A DNA stretch of 6,818 nucleotides from Bacteroidota bacterium (GCA_003556985.1 PWPZ01000005.1:1-6818), one strand, 5' to 3'. Counted from the first letter of the stretch, positions 1 through 6,711 are shown. Notes: generated from the sequence alone by a model not told the origin. A program made the numbers and translations.

Positions 1-285
1 CCGGTTACCAGGGCTGCTTTTGAAATATCTTCCATGGGCATCAGGGTAGATAAAAAAGCACTCATGCTGCAGCTGGAAAAAAAGAATTGCCTTGAAAGGC
101 AGGAACTGATGTTTCACCGTTTGCTTCTGTCGGAAAAGCTGCCGCAAACCATGGGCGGAGGTATTGGTCAGTCGCGCATGTGCATGTTCATGTTGCGTAT
201 GGAACATATTGGTCAGGTTCAGGCAAGTGTATGGCCCGTTGAGATGATGGAGGAACTTAAGAAATCGGATATTCATTTAATCTGA
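1..285 (+). CDS. asnA: Aspartate--ammonia ligase (asparagine synthetase A), C-terminal fragment
   Basis: The frame is open from base 1 and ends with TGA at 283-285, leaving the last 94 residues; the start lies outside the window. AsnA makes asparagine from aspartate, ammonia and ATP in the cytoplasm and has a class II aminoacyl-tRNA synthetase-like fold. The fragment matches the end of the family closely: an ELSSMGIRVD-like stretch (here EISSMGIRVD, residues 8-17), then LPQTMGGGIGQSR, then a HIGQVQASVWP block close to the C-terminus. GGGIGQSR corresponds to the motif 3 region, whose arginine contacts ATP in this fold. No frameshift is visible and the C-terminal length looks normal. A 59-base inverted-repeat structure starts 60 bases downstream and may end its transcript. 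The identification rests on recalled similarity to E. coli AsnA and is strong. Confidence 0.95.
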   Translation, partial: PVTRAAFEISSMGIRVDKKALMLQLEKKNCLERQELMFHRLLLSEKLPQTMGGGIGQSRMCMFMLRMEHIGQVQASVWPVEMMEELKKSDIHLI

Positions 286-344
286 CCCTTCTGCCTCTTC
301 ACCCCTCTGGTACCGTGATGCCTCAAAAATTATCCGGCCAGAAT

Positions 345-403
345 TGCAAAAACCGGCTTACCGGCCATTTAGGCTGGTTGGTGTATTAAACCCGGTTTTT
401 GCA
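345..403. terminator. Nested inverted repeat between asnA and the symporter gene, possible terminator
   Basis: The 12-base arm TGCAAAAACCGG at 345-356 is perfectly complementary to CCGGTTTTTGCA at 392-403. Inside this, ACCGGCC at 360-366 pairs with GGCTGGT at 372-378 (one G-T pair) around the 5-base loop ATTTA. A run of six T lies at 412-417, eight bases after the outer stem. The outer stem carries A and T tracts next to its G+C core, so it could act in either direction. The T-run is not directly against the stem, so this is not a textbook intrinsic terminator. A structured leader of the downstream gene is the alternative. Confidence 0.45.
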
Positions 404-476
404 TGGTTCCGCTTTTTTAATCAGGCTTTCTTGTCTTCTCTCCATTTTTCACTTTCTTTGTCAAAAAATTTTTGTC

Positions 477-1853
477 ATGGAGGGATTGACCGGCGTTTTT
501 TTCAGTATTTGTATACTTGGAGTTTTTCTGATTGCCGGAAAGATACTACGTGTCAAAGTTCCCCTTTTCAGGATAATTTTCCTGCCGGCCTCAATAATCG
601 GTGGATTTCTGGCTCTTTTAGCAGGCCCTTATGCGGCAGATATACTTCCTGCTTTTATACTTGACACATGGAGGGAAATACCGGGAATCCTGATCAACTT
701 TGTTTTTGCCACCCTGTTTCTCGGAGTGGCTGTTCCCGGGATAAAGGTTTTATGGTCGCAGGGAGGGAGCCAGCTTTGCTTTGGAATGATTGCCGGAACG
801 GGTCAGTATTTTTTCGCGTTGCTGGTGACTATTCTTATTTTAATGCCTTTTTTTGATGTTTCCCCTGTATTTGCCACAATACTGGAAATAGGATTTGCCG
901 GCGGTCATGGAACGGCAGCAGGTATGCGGGGCGTATTTGAGCAGATGGGATTTCCCGAAGGCGCCGACCTTGCCCAGATGTCGGCTACGGTAGGCATAAT
1001 AATTGCCGTGGTGGGGGGTATTTTTTACATAAATATTGCCATCCGTAAGGGATACTGTGTCAACCTTGACGAAACCAAGGGTATACCTGAATATAAGAAG
1101 AAAGGACTGATTCCCGCAAATGATCGTTTTCCCATATCAAAAGCAACCGTGGCATCGGAATCAATTGAACCAATGGCTTTCCATTTTGCCATCACGGCAG
1201 TGGCCATCCTGACGGGCTGGCTCATGCTGGCAGGGGTAAGGCAGATCCACCCCGTAGTGAGCGGCTTCCCCCTTTTTCCTCTGGCCATGATTGGAGGCAT
1301 GATAGTCCAGATTCTGGCTGTCCGCCTGAAAGTCGATGATTATTTCGACAGGAACAGCTTTGAAAGGATCCTGGGCTTTTCCCTGGACGTTCTTGTTGTG
1401 GCAGCAATCGCCTCGATCAGGCTGGACCTGTTCATTGAAAACCTGTGGCCCTTTTTGATCCTGATGACAACCGGTATAGGATGGTTGTTTTTTTGCCTTG
1501 TCGTGCTGGCGCCCAGAATGTTTCCCTACAACTGGCTGGAGCGCGGGGTAACCGAATACGGCATGCAAAGCGGGGTGACAGCAATGGGACTGCTGCTGCT
1601 CAGGCTCGTTGATCCTAATTATAAAACAGATACCGCACAGGCTTTCGGATTCAAACAGATGCTCTATGAACCGTTTCTGGGCGGGGGACTGATTACTGCG
1701 ACGGCTCCTTTCATAGTGATTAACCTTGGTGTATGGTGGTCAATGTTCACGGCAGGATTTATAATGATACTCTTCATGGGAATATCCTGGTTCAACGGCT
1801 GGACCAGGATGAACCCGGTCAGGCGGCAGCGGCAGTCCCCGCCGCAAGGCTGA
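477..1853 (+). CDS. Sodium/glutamate symporter family protein (GltS/ESS family)
   Basis: This is a polytopic inner-membrane protein of 458 residues that resembles Na+-coupled glutamate carriers of the ESS family. About 11-13 hydrophobic segments are visible, starting at residues 4-20, 30-50, 67-90, 100-124, 128-150 and 168-190. A polar loop follows at about 191-232, and then a second hydrophobic half. The two halves carry related glycine-rich motifs, GGHGTAAG at 142-149 and GMQSGVTAMG at 362-371, as expected for the inverted-repeat carrier core. It is somewhat longer than E. coli GltS (about 400 residues). An in-frame ATG at 399 would add 26 residues. I prefer 477 because the extension begins inside the upstream inverted repeat, and MEGLTGVFFS leads directly into the first membrane segment. 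There is no Shine-Dalgarno site, only an A/T-rich leader. The substrate may be glutamate or another carboxylate; the sequence does not decide this. Confidence 0.85.
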   Translation: MEGLTGVFFSICILGVFLIAGKILRVKVPLFRIIFLPASIIGGFLALLAGPYAADILPAFILDTWREIPGILINFVFATLFLGVAVPGIKVLWSQGGSQLCFGMIAGTGQYFFALLVTILILMPFFDVSPVFATILEIGFAGGHGTAAGMRGVFEQMGFPEGADLAQMSATVGIIIAVVGGIFYINIAIRKGYCVNLDETKGIPEYKKKGLIPANDRFPISKATVASESIEPMAFHFAITAVAILTGWLMLAGVRQIHPVVSGFPLFPLAMIGGMIVQILAVRLKVDDYFDRNSFERILGFSLDVLVVAAIASIRLDLFIENLWPFLILMTTGIGWLFFCLVVLAPRMFPYNWLERGVTEYGMQSGVTAMGLLLLRLVDPNYKTDTAQAFGFKQMLYEPFLGGGLITATAPFIVINLGVWWSMFTAGFIMILFMGISWFNGWTRMNPVRRQRQSPPQG

Positions 1854-1957
1854 AAATACCCGTGAAAATTCATATCTTAGTATATCAAAGACCGGGGGCT
1901 GAAAATAATCCGCACTGATGGCCCGTTAGTCAATTAATTCATTTACACGGACCTGCT
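1854..1957. other. Intergenic gap of 104 bases, no recognised feature
   Basis: This gap separates the symporter gene from the rhomboid gene. I found no convincing hairpin followed by a T-run, no Bacteroidota-type TAnnTTTG promoter element and no RNA gene. It probably contains the promoter of the following three-gene cluster, but I cannot point to it. Confidence 0.4.
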
Positions 1958-2572
1958 ATGGAAGAAAAAGCAAATTTTCTTGAAAGTATTTCCTATCCTT
2001 TATTATTCCTGACCATCATCTGGGGCGTTAAAATCGCAGAAATTCTCTCCGGACTAAATCTGGGATTTCTTGGCATTTTACCCAGACATTTGGCAGGATT
2101 GCCGGGAATAATCTTTGCGCCCCTTGTTCATGGTAACGTGTACCATCTTTTTTCCAATACGGGACCGGTTCTCATACTGGGCACCACCATTTTTTATTTT
2201 TACAGGGTTGTTGCCTTCAGGGTATTAATATATTCCTGGATTATAACCGGCATATTTGTTTGGCTGGCAGGCAGGGAAGCCTATCATATCGGAGCAAGCG
2301 GACTGATATATTCGCTGGCTTCTTTTCTTTTCTTCAGTGGTTTTATTCGCAAGAGTATTCAGCTTGTAGCAATATCCTTTATTGTTTTATTTTTGTATGG
2401 AGGAATGATCTGGGGCATATTACCTCTGAGGGAAGGAATTTCCTGGGAAACTCATCTCATGGGAGCACTTTCAGGTATTGCTTTGGCATTTATTTACAGA
2501 AGCCATGGTCCCCAAAGAAAAAAATACAGCTGGGAACACGAGGATGAAGAGTCGCGGGGAGAAGTGGTATAA
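1958..2572 (+). CDS. Rhomboid family intramembrane serine protease
   Basis: This is a 204-residue membrane protein with about six hydrophobic segments, the compact bacterial rhomboid form. Rhomboids cleave membrane-anchored proteins within or near the bilayer. The catalytic signature is complete: GASG at 112-115 with the nucleophile at Ser114, and His166 in the later segment WETHLMGALSG as its dyad partner. An HxxxN pair (His63, Asn67, in HGNVYHLFSN) corresponds to the residues that stabilise the oxyanion in E. coli GlpG. The C-terminal tail from about residue 181 is highly charged and probably cytoplasmic. There is no GlpG-like N-terminal cytoplasmic domain. The ATG at 1958 opens directly into MEEKANFLES before the first hydrophobic stretch and has no Shine-Dalgarno site. 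The J-domain gene starts 17 bases after the stop, which suggests co-transcription. The substrate is unknown. Confidence 0.9.
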   Translation: MEEKANFLESISYPLLFLTIIWGVKIAEILSGLNLGFLGILPRHLAGLPGIIFAPLVHGNVYHLFSNTGPVLILGTTIFYFYRVVAFRVLIYSWIITGIFVWLAGREAYHIGASGLIYSLASFLFFSGFIRKSIQLVAISFIVLFLYGGMIWGILPLREGISWETHLMGALSGIALAFIYRSHGPQRKKYSWEHEDEESRGEVV

Positions 2573-2589
2573 CAGACATAGTGATAAGA

Positions 2590-3183
2590 ATGAATGCATC
2601 ACATTATTACCGTATACTGGGTGTTCCGGAAAATGCAGATATCAGTGAGATTAAACATGCTTTCCGCCGGAAGGCAAAATCTTACCATCCCGATATAAAT
2701 AAATCGGAAGGTGCCCATCAGCGGTTTATCGACATCAATGAAGCCTATACCTATCTTATGGACCTCCACGGAAGTTCCTCCGGCGGCTCTCATGGAACGG
2801 TTGCCGGCAATGCTGCCCGGGATGAATATTATCGTCGGTGGGTACAGCGGGAAAGACAGAAAGCCAGAAGGCAGGCTGCACAGAGGGCAAGAATGAAGTT
2901 CGAGGAATTCCGCAAGTCTTCCGTTTACAGAACAACCACCATGCTTTCCCATATGCTTGATTATTTTCTGCTTTTCCTGGGCGTATTTGTTATAATTGCT
3001 GCGGGATTCGGCCTGTACACCCAGGGATTGTTTATTGAAGATAACGGGGAAGAAACCCTTAATATAGGAGGGATAGTTGCAGATCTGTTAATCACGATTG
3101 CCGGCATCCTTTTTATCATCATGTCCTGGAGCAATATCAAGGCACACCGGGCGAATCAAAAAAAATCCAGGAATCATGAGTAA
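2590..3183 (+). CDS. Membrane-anchored J-domain (DnaJ-like) protein
   Basis: This 197-residue co-chaperone starts with a canonical J domain at about residues 4-58: HYYRILGV, a basic helix II (FRRKAKSYH), the HPD motif at 33-35 that stimulates DnaK ATPase activity, and the helix III segment FIDINEAYTYL. There is no zinc finger, Gly/Phe-rich region or DnaJ substrate-binding domain, so it is a class C (type III) J protein. A Gly/Ser-rich linker at about 61-75 leads to a strongly basic, probably helical segment (about 82-110). Two transmembrane helices follow, at about 121-144 and 162-181, and then a short basic tail. Both ends are therefore probably cytoplasmic, placing the J domain at the inner membrane face. 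GTG at 2581 is an in-frame alternative adding three residues; ATG at 2590 is preferred because the protein then begins MNASHYYRIL. The next gene overlaps its end by 8 bases. Confidence 0.88.
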   Translation: MNASHYYRILGVPENADISEIKHAFRRKAKSYHPDINKSEGAHQRFIDINEAYTYLMDLHGSSSGGSHGTVAGNAARDEYYRRWVQRERQKARRQAAQRARMKFEEFRKSSVYRTTTMLSHMLDYFLLFLGVFVIIAAGFGLYTQGLFIEDNGEETLNIGGIVADLLITIAGILFIIMSWSNIKAHRANQKKSRNHE

Positions 3184-4306
3184 TCTTGAGCTGAAAAGGC
3201 CTGCGCTGCTGCTGGACAGGGAAAAATGCCTGAATAACATCGCCTTTATGGCCGAAAAGGCAAAAAGGCACAACCTTACCCTCCGTCCCCATTTCAAAAC
3301 CCACCAGTCGGCCGCCATTTCCCGCTGGTTCAGGGAGCACGGCACCCGCAAAATCACTGTATCGTCGGTGATCATGGCTGAATATTTTGCCGAAGAAGGA
3401 TGGGATGACATTTGCGTGGCTTTTCCCTTTAACATACATGAAATAAACGATGCCCGGCGGCTTGCAGAAAAAATCAGGCTGCATCTCACAGTTTGTTCGG
3501 CAGAAATAACTCAGTTTATAAGCAAAGCGGCAATGCCGGAAACAGGGATCTATATAAAGACCGACACCGGATACCGTCGCACCGGGATTGAACATGAAAA
3601 TACCCCCGAGATTGACCGGATACTGGAAATAATCAAAAAAAGCAAGAACCTTACCTTTTCAGGCTTCCTTGTTCATAACGGTCACACGTACCAGTCCCCC
3701 ACCCCCTTTGACGTAAAAAAGATCCACTCCGAAAGTAATGCAAGGTTGCTTGAACTGAAACGGCGATACATCAGGGAGTTCGCCGGACTGGTACTGTCGA
3801 CCGGCGACACCCCTTCGTGCAGCATATCTGACGATTTTACCGGTATAGATGAGATCCGACCCGGCAATTATGTCTTTTACGACCTGTCACAGTGCCATAC
3901 AGGCTCCTGCATACCCTCGCAGGTTGCCGTGGCCCTTGCCGCACCGGTTGTTGCAAAACACCCCGGCAGAAACGAGCTGATCATTTACGGGGGTGCTGTT
4001 CATCTTTCGAAGGAACACCTTGTAAATGATGACGGTGTGAAGATATGGGGACAGGCAGCGAGGCTGCTGCCCAACGGCAGATGGACAGAACCGGTTCCCG
4101 GGGCCATGGTTACCAAAGTGTCGCAGGAGCACGGAACAATAACCTGCGATACCGGTTTTTTTAATCAGATCGCAGTAGGAGATTTCATTGTAATTTTTCC
4201 GGTACATTCCTGTCTCACCGCCGATCTGATGAGAGGTTATATCACCACCAGCGGCGAACGCATAGACCATATTTCAGGCAATCCGCCAGCTGTACAGGAA
4301 AAATAA
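3176..4306 (+). CDS. D-threonine aldolase / D-serine dehydratase-like PLP enzyme (fold type III)
   Basis: This is a 376-residue cytoplasmic enzyme of the alanine-racemase-barrel family that acts on D-3-hydroxy amino acids. The N-terminal barrel carries RPHFKTHQ with Lys41 as the expected Schiff-base lysine. Further family blocks are IYIKTDTGYRRTG (126-137), STGDTPS (208-214) and EIRPGNYVFYD (226-236). The C-terminal beta domain ends in PVHSCLTADL, where His344 and Cys346 match the metal pair of the family. A His-x-Cys pair is described for Zn-dependent D-serine dehydratase, whereas the characterised Alcaligenes D-threonine aldolase, as I recall it, uses His-x-Asp. Reaction type (aldol cleavage or dehydration) and substrate remain open. 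The frame is open back to 3098, but ATG at 3176 is chosen because it gives MSNLELKRPALLLD, the normal family start, overlaps the J-protein stop by only 8 bases, and has a purine-rich CAGGAA just upstream. Length is normal for the family. Confidence 0.88.
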   Translation: MSNLELKRPALLLDREKCLNNIAFMAEKAKRHNLTLRPHFKTHQSAAISRWFREHGTRKITVSSVIMAEYFAEEGWDDICVAFPFNIHEINDARRLAEKIRLHLTVCSAEITQFISKAAMPETGIYIKTDTGYRRTGIEHENTPEIDRILEIIKKSKNLTFSGFLVHNGHTYQSPTPFDVKKIHSESNARLLELKRRYIREFAGLVLSTGDTPSCSISDDFTGIDEIRPGNYVFYDLSQCHTGSCIPSQVAVALAAPVVAKHPGRNELIIYGGAVHLSKEHLVNDDGVKIWGQAARLLPNGRWTEPVPGAMVTKVSQEHGTITCDTGFFNQIAVGDFIVIFPVHSCLTADLMRGYITTSGERIDHISGNPPAVQEK

Positions 4307-4324
4307 ATTTTTTCTGCCTTAATA

Positions 4325-4354
4325 TGCAGCATTCAGATGTCAAAAAACGTCTTT
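4325..4354 (+). promoter_or_regulatory. Candidate ECF-type promoter / small inverted repeat upstream of the sigma gene
   Basis: In the 59-base gap before the sigma factor gene, TGCAGC (4325-4330) and CGTCTTT (4348-4354) are separated by 17 bases. This resembles an ECF promoter with an AAC-like -35 and a CGTC -10, but the -35 match is imperfect. AGATGT (4335-4340) and ACGTCT (4347-4352) also form a 6-base inverted repeat with one G-T pair around CAAAAA. Autoregulation of the downstream operon is plausible but is inferred from position and a weak motif only. Confidence 0.25.
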
Positions 4355-4365
4355 AAAGTGAACCC

Positions 4366-4926
4366 ATGAAAACCGGAAATCCTGTATATCGGAATATTCA
4401 TCAGGAATTAATTGACAGTTGCAGAAAGAGGGATATAAAAGCCCAGTTTAAGATTTACAGGCTGTATTACAAAAATATGTTCAATATAAGTCTGCGGATT
4501 GTAAACGATTCCCTGGAAGCGGAAGATATAATGCAGGAGTGCTTTCTTACGGCATTTGAAAAGATAGACGGCTACAGTGGCGAAGTGAGCTTTGGGGCCT
4601 GGCTGAAAAAGATAGTGATAAACAGGTCGCTTGATGCTCTCAGGAAGAAGAAGATCGAGTTTACAGGCATAGATGAGGGAAGTCATCTTCCGGATGATGA
4701 AGGGGCGGATACAGATGAAGAGTATACCGGCCAGAAGGTAGAAGAAATACACAGATGCATCCGGATGTTGCCCGACGGATACAGGGTGATACTGAGCCTG
4801 TACCTCCTGGAAGGTTATGATCATGAGGAGATTGGAGAAATACTGGATATATCGGCTTCCACATCCAGGTCGCAGTATACCAGGGCAAGAAGAAAACTTT
4901 GCACCATGCTTAAAAGCAGTAATTAG
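4366..4926 (+). CDS. ECF-subfamily RNA polymerase sigma factor (sigma-70 family)
   Basis: This 186-residue protein has only sigma regions 2 and 4, the ECF layout. Region 2 spans about residues 27-96: IYRLYYKNMFNISLRIVND, then EAEDIMQECFLTAFEKI, which is the core-binding and -10 recognition part, then FGAWLKKIVINRSLDALRKKK. An acidic linker at about 103-120 (DDEGADTDEEY) connects to region 4 at about 124-181, containing LPDGYRVILSLYLLEGYDHEEIGEIL and a helix-turn-helix ending in STSRSQYTRARRKL, which reads the -35 element. No C-terminal accessory domain is present. The stop is followed 35 bases later by a single-pass membrane protein that is probably its anti-sigma factor, and then by a secreted protein that is a likely regulatory target. 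The ATG at 4366 is the natural start. The inducing signal is unknown. Confidence 0.93.
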   Translation: MKTGNPVYRNIHQELIDSCRKRDIKAQFKIYRLYYKNMFNISLRIVNDSLEAEDIMQECFLTAFEKIDGYSGEVSFGAWLKKIVINRSLDALRKKKIEFTGIDEGSHLPDDEGADTDEEYTGQKVEEIHRCIRMLPDGYRVILSLYLLEGYDHEEIGEILDISASTSRSQYTRARRKLCTMLKSSN

Positions 4927-4961
4927 TTATGAATTCCATGAGCTGACCCAAACAAAATAAT

Positions 4962-5567
4962 ATGAAAAAAATAGAAAAATATATTATAGAAAACCGGGAT
5001 GAGTTCAGTACTGAAGAGCCGGAAGAGGGTCACTTTGAGAGGTTCCTTGACAGGCAGCAGGACCAAAGGAAAAAACGTGCCGTCTTCTCATGGAAACACC
5101 TTATGCAGGCAGCAGCAATATTGCTGCTGGTGACACTGTCATCCCTCTGGCTGTATGAGAGAATTGTTTCACCGGATGATGAGCATCCCTCAGCCGGTTA
5201 TATAACTCTGGCCGATATTGATCCGGAATACAGGGATGCAGAAATCTACTATACTGCACTGATCAACCGCAAATATAGTGAGATCAGGTCTTTTGATTTC
5301 AACTATCCGGAAGAGAGGGAGGTATTGTTAAAGGAGCTCGCCGAGATGGACAGCATTTACAAATCACTGGAAGAGGAGTTGAATGACGAAGGAGGCAATC
5401 AAATGATAGTCGATGCGATGATCAGGCATTATCAGCTTAAGCTTGAAATAATGAGCCGGGTACTCGATCAGCTTTATCAGGTCCGTTCTGCAGTCAATGA
5501 TACGGAAAAGGATAAAGCCGGTATTATCATCTGGCATCAGGCAGTAAATGACCGGCAGAATGGATAG
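4962..5567 (+). CDS. Single-pass membrane protein, probable anti-sigma factor
   Basis: This 201-residue protein has an acidic and basic N-terminal cytoplasmic part (1-45), one transmembrane helix at about 47-65 (LMQAAAILLLVTLSSLWLY) and an extracytoplasmic part of about 135 residues. The N-terminal stretch contains EEPEEGHFERF (residues 18-28), a motif I recall from small membrane proteins encoded next to ECF sigma factors in Bacteroidota. The HxxxCxxC zinc motif of classical anti-sigma domains is absent. The extracytoplasmic part is mostly charged and predicted helical (about 84-180, including EREVLLKELAEMDSIYKSLEEEL) and could form a helical bundle or coiled coil that senses a signal. By position, directly after the sigma gene, it probably binds and holds that sigma at the membrane. 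Function is inferred from context and layout; no enzymatic motif is visible. Confidence 0.7.
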   Translation: MKKIEKYIIENRDEFSTEEPEEGHFERFLDRQQDQRKKRAVFSWKHLMQAAAILLLVTLSSLWLYERIVSPDDEHPSAGYITLADIDPEYRDAEIYYTALINRKYSEIRSFDFNYPEEREVLLKELAEMDSIYKSLEEELNDEGGNQMIVDAMIRHYQLKLEIMSRVLDQLYQVRSAVNDTEKDKAGIIIWHQAVNDRQNG

Positions 5568-5613
5568 ACGACTTTTTTACCAGAATAGCTACTAATAATA
5601 ATAATCCAAAACA

Positions 5614-6711
5614 ATGAAAACATCAATATTCAGAAAAATCGCGCTTATTCTGTTCACTGGATTCATTCAGCTTTCTTTGTTTTCAGTTTCGGGACAGGAA
5701 GTATCCAAAAGCTACCATGAAGTATTCACTCTCACCGACCGTGCATCCCTTGAAATAGATAACCGGTATGGTAATGTCGATATAAGAAACAGGGACGATA
5801 ATGAAATTTCAATAGAAGTGGAAATATCAGTTGTGCACAGAGACAGGGATGTTGCTGAAAGACAGTTATCCCAAATCGACATCGAATTCAACCAGCGTAA
5901 TAACGACATAAAAGCAACAACCATAATAGACCAGGGGTTCAGCCGGCAGTTGTTACGGCTATTTTCTTCGGGCACATCAGATACCCGTATTGCAGTAAAC
6001 TATACTGTATATGCACCGGCAGATTCTGACCTGAAGTTAACCAACCGATATGGTGATATTTTCATTAATGAGGCCACGGGGCACACTTTTGTTGATCTGA
6101 GATATGGAAATCTTCAGGCCAACAGCATTATCAGGGACAACACCCGCCCCCTGAGCGAGATCAACCTGGCCTATTCCACCCAGGCAACCGTTACTGAAGC
6201 AGACTGGCTGAAAGTTAATTTGAGATATTCAGATTTGCAGGTTAACCGTTGCCGGGCGCTGGTAGTATCATCAAGTTACTCAAAGGTCAGGGTCGACCAG
6301 GCAAGCTCCATTGTGACAGAATCGCGGTACGGGGAATTCAACCTGGGCGATATATCCAATTTCGTTGCGGAAAGTGCATATACCAACTATTCCATAAACA
6401 ATCTGAGCAATACACTGGATATCCAGTCAAGATACGGCAACGTTAGGATAGACAGGATGCCTGCAGGATTTTCAAAGCTAAGGTTTGAAAGCAGCTATGG
6501 CAACATGAAGGCAGGCATCGACCCTGATGCATCATACAGGATAGATGCATCAGGCAGCTACGGATCGGTCGATGTTCCGGGAAACCGCATCAGCCGTGAA
6601 TCCAGGGGAGGACATTTCACCCTTACCGGTGTGGTGGGGGCCGAAGCTGATCCGCAATCGCTGGTAGAAATATCAACCAGGTACGGCAACGTTGACCTGA
6701 CCGCACGATAG
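5614..6711 (+). CDS. Secreted DUF4097-like (putative adhesin) protein with Tyr-Gly repeat ladder
   Basis: This 365-residue protein has an N-terminal signal peptide (basic start, hydrophobic core at about 9-24, ending SVSGQ at about residue 28), so it is exported to the periplasm or cell surface. The mature part resembles DUF4097-type putative adhesins: a first motif NRYGNVDI at 50-57, a beta-rich stretch without the motif (60-140), then a regular ladder of short strands. The motif is [R/S/A]-Y-[G/S/T]-x-x-hydrophobic, with tyrosines at 52, 146, 164, 187, 205, 222, 239, 256, 274, 295, 316 and 357 and a Phe variant at 335; the spacing is 17-23 residues. This predicts a beta-helix with a stacked aromatic column. 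No catalytic motif, lipobox or C-terminal sorting domain is visible. The ATG at 5614 follows an A-rich leader with a TAA repeat at 5593-5605. It is probably co-expressed with, or controlled by, the sigma/anti-sigma pair upstream. Confidence 0.8.
   Translation: MKTSIFRKIALILFTGFIQLSLFSVSGQEVSKSYHEVFTLTDRASLEIDNRYGNVDIRNRDDNEISIEVEISVVHRDRDVAERQLSQIDIEFNQRNNDIKATTIIDQGFSRQLLRLFSSGTSDTRIAVNYTVYAPADSDLKLTNRYGDIFINEATGHTFVDLRYGNLQANSIIRDNTRPLSEINLAYSTQATVTEADWLKVNLRYSDLQVNRCRALVVSSSYSKVRVDQASSIVTESRYGEFNLGDISNFVAESAYTNYSINNLSNTLDIQSRYGNVRIDRMPAGFSKLRFESSYGNMKAGIDPDASYRIDASGSYGSVDVPGNRISRESRGGHFTLTGVVGAEADPQSLVEISTRYGNVDLTAR
6626..6706 (+). repeat. Direct repeat, copy 1 (inside the 3' end of the DUF4097-like gene)
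   Basis: This 81-base segment encodes TGVVGAEADPQSLVEISTRYG and the following residues up to the last alanine. It recurs 112 bases downstream with four differences, all in the first 26 bases; 6652-6706 (55 bases) is identical in the second copy. The offset is not a multiple of three, so the second copy lies in another frame. Confidence 0.97.

Noticed and set aside
399..476. 26-residue N-terminal extension of the symporter from an upstream ATG
   Set aside because: That ATG lies within the right arm of the inverted repeat (392-403), and the extension is absent from the expected family start. ATG at 477 leads directly into the first membrane segment.
344..664. Open frame of 106 codons overlapping the start of the symporter gene in another frame
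   Set aside because: It begins in the inverted repeat, overlaps the clearly coding symporter frame and shows no domain.
1161..1568. Open frame of 135 codons on the minus strand within the symporter gene
   Set aside because: It lies wholly inside a clear membrane-protein gene, shows no recognisable domain and is best explained as a shadow of the real frame. The same holds for the minus-strand frames within the J-protein, PLP-enzyme and sigma genes.
3098..3175. 26-residue N-terminal extension of the PLP enzyme overlapping the J-protein gene
   Set aside because: It would overlap the upstream gene by 86 bases and encodes nothing family-like. ATG at 3176 gives the usual start of the family.
5593..5605. 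TAA trinucleotide repeat before the DUF4097-like gene as a possible phase-variation tract
   Set aside because: It has only about four units, lies in an A/T-rich leader typical of the group, and is too short to suggest slippage control.
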